Shown: positions 9,017 through 16,526 of the stretch, one piece after another
How the letters are laid out: every line of letters starts with the position of its first letter
Position numbering within the stretch: the stretch's first letter is position 1
NCBI GenBank assembly: GCA_016281275.1
Contig: JAEEIH010000076.1
Coordinates: forward strand, 1-43,538
Direction of reading: 5' to 3'
Origin: Lachnospiraceae bacterium
Lineage (GTDB): Bacteria > Bacillota > Clostridia > Lachnospirales > Lachnospiraceae
DNA: 43,538 nt
Made by a program: the position numbers and the translations under genes
Notes under the pieces: generated by a model
Database searches by the model: none
What the model was told of the DNA's origin: nothing
Seen by the model: the letters and a program-made list of their open reading frames with translations, nothing else

Positions 9017-10515
9017 AATAGTCTCCCAATTTCTTCCGTCTCTAAAAGCACTTCCTCAGTCTTCTCTTTTCTCGTGTTAAGGACAAGCGCAAACGCCTTT
9101 CTCGTAAGCTCCGGATAATAGTTGGCAACAAGTTGTTTGAGCGTCGTGGCAAAGCCTTCTGCCTTTTCCCACGCACCGAGTTCCGCGCAAATCGAGAGCT
9201 TTTCGATGCAATCCTTCATCTCCTTATTGTCCGCTTCTTCCTTCGGCACACTCAGCTGGAAATCCTTTCCGGTTCCTGTAAGCGTCGAGAATGAACCTGC
9301 TGTGCCGCTGCCGGGATTTCCGAGCAACTCATCCTCTTCCGATTCGGTCTCCTGTGTCATGGCACTTCCGAACACGTGCGAGTACTCGGATTTGCCCTGA
9401 GGGAAGTTGATCAGATCGCCGCGTTTACCTCCGAGCTTCAGCCTTACCGAGAAAGAAAAAGTACTGCCCTTTCCTTTTTCACTTTCAACGTTTATGGTCC
9501 CGCCCATCATCGATACAAACTGTCTTGTGATCGAAAGCCCGAGTCCCGTACCTCCGTACCTTCTTGTAATAGATCCGTCAACCTGCGAAAAGCTCTTGAA
9601 AAGCTTGTCCTTTTCCTCCGGAGAAATACCGATCCCCGTATCAATGACCATGAAAAGCAGTTCGACATAATCCTTGTCGGACCTGGTCGCGGCAAGATCG
9701 AGTCCGACATATCCGTTGCTTGTAAATTTGATCGCGTTTGAAAACAGATTGCTCAAGATCTGACCCAATCTGAGTTCATCGCCGATGACCGAATCGGGGA
9801 CTTTCCCCACGATGTTGATCATGACCTTAAGTCCCTTTTCGACCGCCTTTGATATCTGAAGTCTCAAAACATCGTTGATGACGTTTGTCAGGCTGATCTC
9901 CCTTTCCTCGAGAGTGATCTTTCCTGCCTCTATCTTTGCATAATCAAGTATATCGTTAATGATCTTCGTCATATTGTCACAGCTGTGAAGCACTATTTTC
10001 ACACACTCCTGCTGTTCGACGTTGAGCGGTGTCCTGTTAAGGTCTTCGATAAGTCCCTTTATACCGTTTATCGGGGTCCTCAACTCATGAGTGATATTCG
10101 CGGTGAACTGGTCCTTCATGCGGGTTGCTTCCTCCGCATCGGCGACTATCTTCTTGTTCGCACGTTCATCATCGTAATGCTGCTGGTCATTGATCGCATA
10201 AGCAACATAAAGATCGGAATCGTCGTCAAGCTTTTTGATCGTAAGCCTCACGGGGTAACATGTATTGTTACTGCGATATGCAAATGTACGCCTGTCCCTG
10301 ATCGTGCGATTCGACCAAAAGATGCCCTTCTCTTCTTTGGAATGGATCATCCTGGGGAATATCGCCGATATGTTCACATCATCAAACGATTTGTATTCAA
10401 GCTCTGCAGCGGCCGCATCGTTGTGATATGAGATCCTTCCGCTCAGATCAAACAAAAAGACAGCCTCACCGACACCGTCCAGCAGCTTCTTAAATGTATC
10501 CACTTCCTGTTTCAC
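8998..10515 (-). CDS. PAS-domain sensor histidine kinase with C-terminal helical extension
   Basis: [20 protein letters not shown] (HisKA), [48 protein letters not shown]. Overlaps the downstream response regulator by 19 bp. Confidence 0.93.
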   Translation of the reverse strand: MKQEVDTFKKLLDGVGEAVFLFDLSGRISYHNDAAAAELEYKSFDDVNISAIFPRMIHSKEEKGIFWSNRTIRDRRTFAYRSNNTCYPVRLTIKKLDDDSDLYVAYAINDQQHYDDERANKKIVADAEEATRMKDQFTANITHELRTPINGIKGLIEDLNRTPLNVEQQECVKIVLHSCDNMTKIINDILDYAKIEAGKITLEEREISLTNVINDVLRLQISKAVEKGLKVMINIVGKVPDSVIGDELRLGQILSNLFSNAIKFTSNGYVGLDLAATRSDKDYVELLFMVIDTGIGISPEEKDKLFKSFSQVDGSITRRYGGTGLGLSITRQFVSMMGGTINVESEKGKGSTFSFSVRLKLGGKRGDLINFPQGKSEYSHVFGSAMTQETESEEDELLGNPGSGTAGSFSTLTGTGKDFQLSVPKEEADNKEMKDCIEKLSICAELGAWEKAEGFATTLKQLVANYYPELTRKAFALVLNTRKEKTEEVLLETEEIGRLLWNSNE

Positions 10516-10616
10516 GGTTCACCTGTCCTTTCCCGTCAGAACGGATCTTATATCACCTGATTCCGGGACACTCCCCGGTATCCTCTTTTCCGCTCTGCCG
10601 TCACGCCTGAGTTTTT

Positions 10617-10645
10617 ATTATACTTCACCCTTCATATATAGTAAA
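10617..10645 (-). promoter_or_regulatory. Candidate promoter of the histidine kinase operon
   Basis: Minus strand TTTACT (10640-10645) - 17 bp - TATAAT (10617-10622). Confidence 0.5.
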
Positions 10646-10665
10646 GGGTAGGAGCTTTCAAATGC

Positions 10666-10694
10666 TTGCACTGTTTAACGTGATAAAGTATAAT
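10666..10694 (+). promoter_or_regulatory. Candidate promoter of the BTAD regulator
   Basis: TTGCAC (10666-10671) - 17 bp - TATAAT (10689-10694), 35 bp before ATG. Confidence 0.7.
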
Positions 10695-10728
10695 TATTTA
10701 ACACGATTCCCGAAAGGAAAATAAAGGT

Positions 10729-11937
10729 ATGGCCGATAACACGATCTACATTACAACACTTGGAGATTTTTCGATCAAATACAACAACAACATTGTATCC
10801 GATTCGATCAACCGTGCCTATAAACCTTGGAATTTCCTTGCATATCTTACGGTAAACAAAGAACGAAGCATTTCCTCGGGAGAGATTTCCGCTCTCGTTT
10901 GGGACGAAAAACAGGAAAGCAATACTCACGGTTCCATAAAGGTTCTTGTTCACCGTGTACGTTCTTTTCTCGCCCCCCTCAGCAAAGGTAAAGATTTTAA
11001 TCCCATCACCTTCAAAAAAGGGGTTTTCACATGGAATTACGCCGACAATACGGTCATGGACTTTGAAATATTCGAGAATCTTCTTTCCGAGGCAAACGAA
11101 AACGACACGCCCGAAAGCCGTTCTTTCAGCCTTTATCAGGAAGCGCTCTCACTGTACAAAGGCGACTTTCTTCACACAAACAAATCCACATGGACAAGCA
11201 CTATACGCGACAGGCTTCATACCGCCTATGTCAATGCTGTCTGCAGATTTGTCGAGCTTTGTTACAAGAGCAAAAAATACAACCTTGCCGTGTCAACCTG
11301 TGAAAGAGCACTGTATATCGAGAAAAATGATGAGAGACTCTATTATCACCTCATCAAATCCCTCTATCTCACCGGTGCCCGCAGCGAAGCATTGCAGAAG
11401 TACCATGAAACGACCGAAGTATTTTATAAGGAATTCGGCATTACTCCTTCCGACGATATCAAGCTCCTCTACAGAGAGATCACAAAGGCACTCAATGTCA
11501 CGGAGAAAAGCATTCAGGTTGTTCAATCCGAACTTCAGGAATCCCTCGCCACAAAAGGAGCGTTTTTTTGCGAATATGAGATATTCAAGGACATTTACCA
11601 GCTTACCGAACGTGGCTGCAGGCGAAGCGGCGAAACAGCATTTCTTTGTCTGCTCACCCTCATTTCCGATATCGACGGGGGCGTTACGCCGACCGATACC
11701 AGACATTACAACAAATGCATGGAAGAACTCAAGCAGGTCGTCCAGGACACCTTGCGCAGGCGCGATGTCTACGCGCGCTACAGTCTGACACAGTTTGTCG
11801 TTCTCCTAAACGATGTGACAATGGAAAACGCTTCCGTCATCACCGAAAGGATCATACGCTCATATAAACGCGTACATCCCTCAAAGGATGTAAGGCTCGA
11901 TTCCAAGATCGCGGCCATTGATGTCTCGATAGGTTAA
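10729..11937 (+). CDS. BTAD/SARP-like transcriptional regulator with a C-terminal degenerate cyclase-like domain
   Basis: Winged-helix N-terminus (ITTLGDFSIKYNNNIV...KPWNFLAYLTVNKERSISSGEISALVW), then BTAD repeats (LYKGDFL...YVNAVCRFVELCYKSKKYNLAVSTCERALYIEKNDERLYYHLIKSLYLTGARSEALQKY). Confidence 0.85.
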   Translation: MADNTIYITTLGDFSIKYNNNIVSDSINRAYKPWNFLAYLTVNKERSISSGEISALVWDEKQESNTHGSIKVLVHRVRSFLAPLSKGKDFNPITFKKGVFTWNYADNTVMDFEIFENLLSEANENDTPESRSFSLYQEALSLYKGDFLHTNKSTWTSTIRDRLHTAYVNAVCRFVELCYKSKKYNLAVSTCERALYIEKNDERLYYHLIKSLYLTGARSEALQKYHETTEVFYKEFGITPSDDIKLLYREITKALNVTEKSIQVVQSELQESLATKGAFFCEYEIFKDIYQLTERGCRRSGETAFLCLLTLISDIDGGVTPTDTRHYNKCMEELKQVVQDTLRRRDVYARYSLTQFVVLLNDVTMENASVITERIIRSYKRVHPSKDVRLDSKIAAIDVSIG

Positions 11938-12176
11938 CGATCTCTGTTCTTCTTCGAAAGCTTTTGGTAGAGTCCTGCGAGATAAACCATCACACCGATG
12001 AAAAAGCTTGCCGAAAAAAGACCGAGTACTATCCTGTCAGCACCTTCAAAATTTATAACAGCCACCACAACAGCTGCGATGATCAGTCCCAATATGGCGA
12101 TCACGCCGATAAGCGCGAGTATTCTAATCGATTTGGGTCTTTCACTCACATTATTCTCCTGGTTTTCCGGGTTCAT
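11934..12176 (-). CDS. Small two-TM membrane protein
   Basis: 80 aa with two hydrophobic segments. ATGA overlap with the upstream response regulator; its stop codon overlaps the convergent BTAD gene's stop. Confidence 0.65.
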   Translation of the reverse strand: MNPENQENNVSERPKSIRILALIGVIAILGLIIAAVVVAVINFEGADRIVLGLFSASFFIGVMVYLAGLYQKLSKKNRDR

Positions 12177-14224
12177 AAATCATCTTCCTCATATGTATTG
12201 TTCTGAATAAAAGGCGTAGTGTCAATGTCATACGTAAGTCTTATGTCAGGCGTTCCGATACTCTCATAAAAGATTTTTCTGATCCTTTCAGCAATAAGGT
12301 AGCCGTTTTGTGTTGTCGAATCCATAAGAATTGCGAGATACTGGCTGCTGCTGTAATTCGTCGTGACATCACCGCTTCTTATCGCAGTTGTGATCGCGCT
12401 CTTTAAGTGTATCATCGAAGCCTCAAGCACTTCACTGTTCGCGGGTGAGCCATCCGGAGCCGTCAATGTCAGCAACAGAAGGATGATCGGACTGGCCGAT
12501 CGTTTCTGGGCACGGCCGAGAAATCTGAATATCTTCTTAAAACTTTCGTATTCGACCATGAATCCGCCCGGCGTCGAATCCTTCTCCGAGACAAACTTCT
12601 TCAAATATTCGAGGTCTATCCTCGTGCTGGCAAGCGTATGCCTCATCATGCTCCCTTCATCAGAGAAAAAGTGGTAGGAATGCTTACCGTTTTCCTTGAC
12701 AAGATAAAGAGCCTTATCGGCTTTGTTGTAGAGCGTGGCGAAATCCTTTCCGTCCGATTGAGCTATCGTGATACCGATGGACACCGAAATACGCTCATCG
12801 GAAACGGGATTCTTAAGTCCGTCGTCAAGACACAGAATGATCTCCTCCGCCTTGGCGGTCGCAAATTCTTTGCTTCCTCCGTCCTTGAAGAAAAGGATGA
12901 ATTCATCTCCGCCGACACGGCTTATGATATCATCGTTGCGCATCATTTCCGAAAGAATAACGGAAATATTCTTAATGACAGAATCTCCCACGATATGACC
13001 GAGATTATCATTTATCTGCGAGAATCCGTCTATATCGACAAGCATAAAGCAACCGTTCGATCTCTTGTCCGAAAGATATTCGTCTATCTCATCCATCGCG
13101 TACGAGCTGCTCCACAGACCCGTCAACGGATCCCGCACATGAGTCCTGCGAGGCTTTCCCGAATACGAGGAAAGAACATCCTGCAACAGCCTCGAACTTT
13201 CCGCAGCGAGTTCTTCTTCCCTTATCACATCCGCTTCGTCACGCTTAAAATCGTCATGTGAAAGGAGTTCTATCGCTATATCGACAAGTTCGGGGTCAAA
13301 TTGTGTTCCTCTTCCCCTTTCAAACTCTTTTAAAACTTCTTCTTTACTGAGTTTTACCCTAAATGCCCTGTCGCTTGTCATGGAATCGAAGGCATCCGCT
13401 ATTGCGATGATCCTTGCCTCGATGGGTATGCTGCGACCCGAAAGACCGTTCGGGTAGCCCTTGCCGTCATAACGCTCATGGTGAGTCTCCGCAACTTCGG
13501 CAGCCTTCCTGATGACTGTCATGTCGGCAAGTATGTTTCTCCCCAGGGTTGTGTGTTTTTTAACGGTATCATATTCCTCGGGAGTGAGCTGACCTTTCTT
13601 GCGGATAATGCTCTCGGGTACGCCTATGTTCCCTATGTCGTGTATCAGCGCCAGATTTTGGAGATTGTAAAGATCATCATTATTCCAGCCGAGTTTCTTG
13701 GCTATCTCAACAGAGAACCATGCAACATTATTTGAATGCTCAGCCGCAAGCGGATCCTTCTTATCCACCGTGTTGGCGATCATCATCATGGATTTGAGCG
13801 AAATGCGTGCGATCTGCTTTGTCTTTTCAAGAAGCCTTCCTTCAAGATCTTTTCTCAGTGACACAAGGTCAAGCGTTCTCGCAACCCTGCTGCAGAGAGT
13901 AACCTTTTGGAAAGGCTTGGCAATATAATCAAAAGCACCCATCTCAAAGCACTTGCGTTCCGTCTCCGGATCGGCATCCGATGTAAGAAAAATAATGGGA
14001 ATATTCACATGTTCAGGCATCTCCCTGATAAGCTTCAACGTCTCAAAGCCCGACATATCGGGCATATTGATATCAAGGAGTATCAGATCAACATCCCGCT
14101 TCTCAAGAAATTTGATAGCCTGCTCACCCGAAATGACCGCAAATATCTCATATTTGTCTGCAAGCATGTTTTTTGCGAGAGCGAGACTGACATTATTATC
14201 GTCAACCAACAGAATCTTTTCCAT
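12173..14224 (-). CDS. REC-HD-GYP-GGDEF c-di-GMP signalling protein with an extra C-terminal degenerate GGDEF-like domain
   Basis: REC (LLVDDNNVSL...LILLDINMPDMSGFE...KPF); HD-GYP (LIHDIGNIGVPESI...HHERYDGKGYPNGLSG); GGDEF with I-site-like RNDD five residues before GGDEF (RNDDIISRVGGDEF). Confidence 0.93.
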   Translation of the reverse strand: MEKILLVDDNNVSLALAKNMLADKYEIFAVISGEQAIKFLEKRDVDLILLDINMPDMSGFETLKLIREMPEHVNIPIIFLTSDADPETERKCFEMGAFDYIAKPFQKVTLCSRVARTLDLVSLRKDLEGRLLEKTKQIARISLKSMMMIANTVDKKDPLAAEHSNNVAWFSVEIAKKLGWNNDDLYNLQNLALIHDIGNIGVPESIIRKKGQLTPEEYDTVKKHTTLGRNILADMTVIRKAAEVAETHHERYDGKGYPNGLSGRSIPIEARIIAIADAFDSMTSDRAFRVKLSKEEVLKEFERGRGTQFDPELVDIAIELLSHDDFKRDEADVIREEELAAESSRLLQDVLSSYSGKPRRTHVRDPLTGLWSSSYAMDEIDEYLSDKRSNGCFMLVDIDGFSQINDNLGHIVGDSVIKNISVILSEMMRNDDIISRVGGDEFILFFKDGGSKEFATAKAEEIILCLDDGLKNPVSDERISVSIGITIAQSDGKDFATLYNKADKALYLVKENGKHSYHFFSDEGSMMRHTLASTRIDLEYLKKFVSEKDSTPGGFMVEYESFKKIFRFLGRAQKRSASPIILLLLTLTAPDGSPANSEVLEASMIHLKSAITTAIRSGDVTTNYSSSQYLAILMDSTTQNGYLIAERIRKIFYESIGTPDIRLTYDIDTTPFIQNNTYEEDDL

Positions 14225-14310
14225 GCATTATTCCTCATTGAGACAGTGCCATTATTTGCGGATCTAACAAAGAACGCCTGACACCATTACCGAATTGACA
14301 CCATATACTG

Positions 14311-14341
14311 AAAAAGGGACCGAAAACGCAGTTTTCAGACC
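14311..14341 (-). terminator. Rho-independent terminator downstream of the XRE gene
   Basis: Minus strand GGGTCTGAAAAC-TGC-GTTTTCGGTCCC followed by TTTTT (one mismatch in the stem). Confidence 0.6.
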
Positions 14342-14369
14342 CCCGGCTTTACTGTTACAAAAAAGCTCT

Positions 14370-14708
14370 TTATTCATTTTCCTGCTTGTAGATCAAGTAA
14401 TTAACGTAGCTTCTGACCTCCTCGGCGCTCTGACTGTTGAGCTGCTGATAAAGGTTGAAAAACTCAACGATCTCCTTATCAAGAACTTCACCGACAATAG
14501 GAAGATAAGCATCGGAAACTCCGAGCAGATAGTCACACGAAACATCAAAATATTTCGAAAGTGCAATAAGCTTGTCAAAAGAAGGCTCGTTACGCTTTGA
14601 TTCGTAGTTGGAAATAGCTGTGGGCTTAAGTCCGAGAATATCCGCGAGTTCACTCTGCGTGAGCTTGTTCTTCTGTCTGAGCTGCTTTAATCTAACATTA
14701 AAGTTCAT
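14370..14708 (-). CDS. XRE-family transcriptional regulator
   Basis: MNFNVRLKQLRQKNKLTQSELADILGLKPTAISNYESKRNEPSFDKLIALSKYFDVSCDYLLGVSD; canonical HTH_3, AGGAGG Shine-Dalgarno. Confidence 0.93.
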   Translation of the reverse strand: MNFNVRLKQLRQKNKLTQSELADILGLKPTAISNYESKRNEPSFDKLIALSKYFDVSCDYLLGVSDAYLPIVGEVLDKEIVEFFNLYQQLNSQSAEEVRSYVNYLIYKQENE

Positions 14709-14782
14709 ATGGAAACCTCCTGAGATTTATATCAAAACGGGATGTGAAAGAGACCTTATCCCGACCTTTTTCGATTATCGCA

Positions 14783-14812
14783 ATTATATCTCACGTTATG
14801 TAAGTTTGTCAA
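14783..14812 (-). promoter_or_regulatory. Candidate promoter of the XRE gene
   Basis: Minus strand TTGACA (14807-14812) - 18 bp - TATAAT (14783-14788). Confidence 0.75.
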
Positions 14813-14853
14813 GAAAAAAATAACTAATTATGTACTTTTGTTTCCCGTTCTTC

Positions 14854-14882
14854 TTGCCTTTCGCTCTAATGACCTCTATAAT
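14854..14882 (+). promoter_or_regulatory. Candidate promoter of rarA
   Basis: TTGCCT - 17 bp - TATAAT. Confidence 0.6.
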
Positions 14883-15022
14883 TACAGTATTACGAATTAT
14901 GCACATCTCTGTCATTTGACACAGATCGGTTCAGTTTCTGCTTCCTTTCGCAGTACACCAGGTTCAGTGACAGATTGCCGATCGGTATAACAACCGATCG
15001 AGCGTTACACAGGAGGGCGCAC

Positions 15023-16351
15023 ATGGATCTTTTTGAATATTCCGGCTCAATGTCACGCGAGAAGGAATCACCCCTCGCCTCACGAATGAGGCCCACTTCG
15101 CTCGATGAGATCGTAGGGCAGCAGGACATTATAGGCAAGGACAAGATGCTTTACAGGGCAATAAAGGCAGACCGGCTTAGCTCTGTCATATTTTACGGTC
15201 CTCCCGGAACCGGAAAGACGACGCTCGCTAAGGTTATAGCCAATTCCACGAGCTGTGAATTCAGGTCCATAAACGCCACCTGCGCCGGAAAAAAAGATAT
15301 GGAAGAAGTGGTCGATGAGGCAAAAAAAACCTTCGGCGGGTACGGGAAACGCACCATTCTTTTCATTGACGAGATCCATCGTTTCAACAAAGGTCAGCAG
15401 GATTTTCTTCTCCCGTTTGTCGAAGACGGAACGATCGTACTTATCGGTGCAACCACGGAAAATCCCTATTTTGAGGTAAACAGCGCCTTGATCTCGCGTT
15501 CTCTCATATTTGAGCTTCATCCGCTCTCAAAAGAGGACATCAAAACGCTCATAAGCCGGGCCGTTACCGATAGATCAAAGGGTCTGGGGGGATTCAACCT
15601 TGAAATGACCGATGAAGCTCTCGATTTTATCGCCGACGCCGCAAACGGAGATGCCCGAAACGCACTTAATGCGATAGAGCTCGCTGCCCTTACTACCTCA
15701 AAAGGGGACGACGGCAAGGTGCATGTCGATCTCGGAGTCGCAGCCGAATGTATCAGAAAAAGAGCTATCAATTATGACAAAAACGGAGATTCCCACTACG
15801 ACACGATTTCCGCTTTTATTAAGAGCATGAGAGGCTCGGATCCCGATGCTGCCGTTTATTATCTCGCCAGGATGCTATATGCAGGTGAGGACATCAAATT
15901 CATTGCCCGAAGGATCATGATCTGTGCCGCGGAAGATGTGTCTCTCGCAGACCCCAACGCTCTCACCGTCGCCGTCGCCGCTGCGGAAGCGGTCGAGAGG
16001 CTCGGCATGCCGGAAGCCCGGATAGTCCTTTCGGAAGCCGCCATCTATGTGGCAACCGCTCCGAAGAGTAATTCGGCAATCTGTGCAATCGACGATGCCT
16101 TAAGCGAAGTCGCAACCGGAATTACCCCGAGGGTTCCCGCCCATCTCATGGACGCTCATTACAAAGGTGCCGCAAAGCTCGGTCACGGTCTTGATTACAT
16201 CTATCCGCATGACTACGACGACCACTATTATCCGCAACAATATCTGCCCGATCCTCTCGTCGGAACCCGTTTCTACCACCCGGGCAAGCTCGGACATGAA
16301 GCCGAGACCGAAATGCGGCTCCGCTCCGTAAAGAATAAATATGGCAAATAA
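15023..16351 (+). CDS. rarA: Replication-associated recombination protein A (MgsA/RarA AAA+ ATPase)
   Basis: Walker A GPPGTGKTT, Walker B ILFIDEIHRFNKGQQDFLLPFVE, IGATTENPYFEVNSALISR; AGGAGG Shine-Dalgarno at MDLFEYSG. Confidence 0.94.
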   Translation: MDLFEYSGSMSREKESPLASRMRPTSLDEIVGQQDIIGKDKMLYRAIKADRLSSVIFYGPPGTGKTTLAKVIANSTSCEFRSINATCAGKKDMEEVVDEAKKTFGGYGKRTILFIDEIHRFNKGQQDFLLPFVEDGTIVLIGATTENPYFEVNSALISRSLIFELHPLSKEDIKTLISRAVTDRSKGLGGFNLEMTDEALDFIADAANGDARNALNAIELAALTTSKGDDGKVHVDLGVAAECIRKRAINYDKNGDSHYDTISAFIKSMRGSDPDAAVYYLARMLYAGEDIKFIARRIMICAAEDVSLADPNALTVAVAAAEAVERLGMPEARIVLSEAAIYVATAPKSNSAICAIDDALSEVATGITPRVPAHLMDAHYKGAAKLGHGLDYIYPHDYDDHYYPQQYLPDPLVGTRFYHPGKLGHEAETEMRLRSVKNKYGK

Positions 16352-16353
16352 TC

Positions 16354-16385
16354 GCAATCGAGTAGGCTGACTCCTACTCGATGCG
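16354..16385 (+). terminator. Strong hairpin just after rarA (possible transcription-end structure, no clear T-run)
   Basis: ATCGAGTAGG (16357-16366) - CTGACT - CCTACTCGAT (16373-16382), flanked by CGC/GCG. Confidence 0.5.
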
Positions 16386-16481
16386 ACGGGACATCTCGCG
16401 TACAAGTCCGCTCGATGTCCGTTCACTCAGCCGTCTGTTCACAAACAAGCTTGCTACAGACGGCCTTCGTTTATCGCAACA

Positions 16482-16516
16482 AAAAAGCAGGAGGGATCAA
16501 CTCTCTCCTGCTTTTT
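16482..16516. terminator. Bidirectional terminator between convergent rarA and the PBP gene
   Basis: AAAAAGCAGGAG (16482-16493) / CTCCTGCTTTTT (16505-16516) with A/T tracts on both sides. Confidence 0.85.
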
Positions 16517-16526
16517 ATCAAATTAT

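Noticed and set aside
10946-11788. 280-aa plus-strand ORF overlapping the BTAD gene in another frame
   Set aside because: Ser/Arg/Pro-rich composition typical of an out-of-frame translation; the BTAD frame has clear domain homology.
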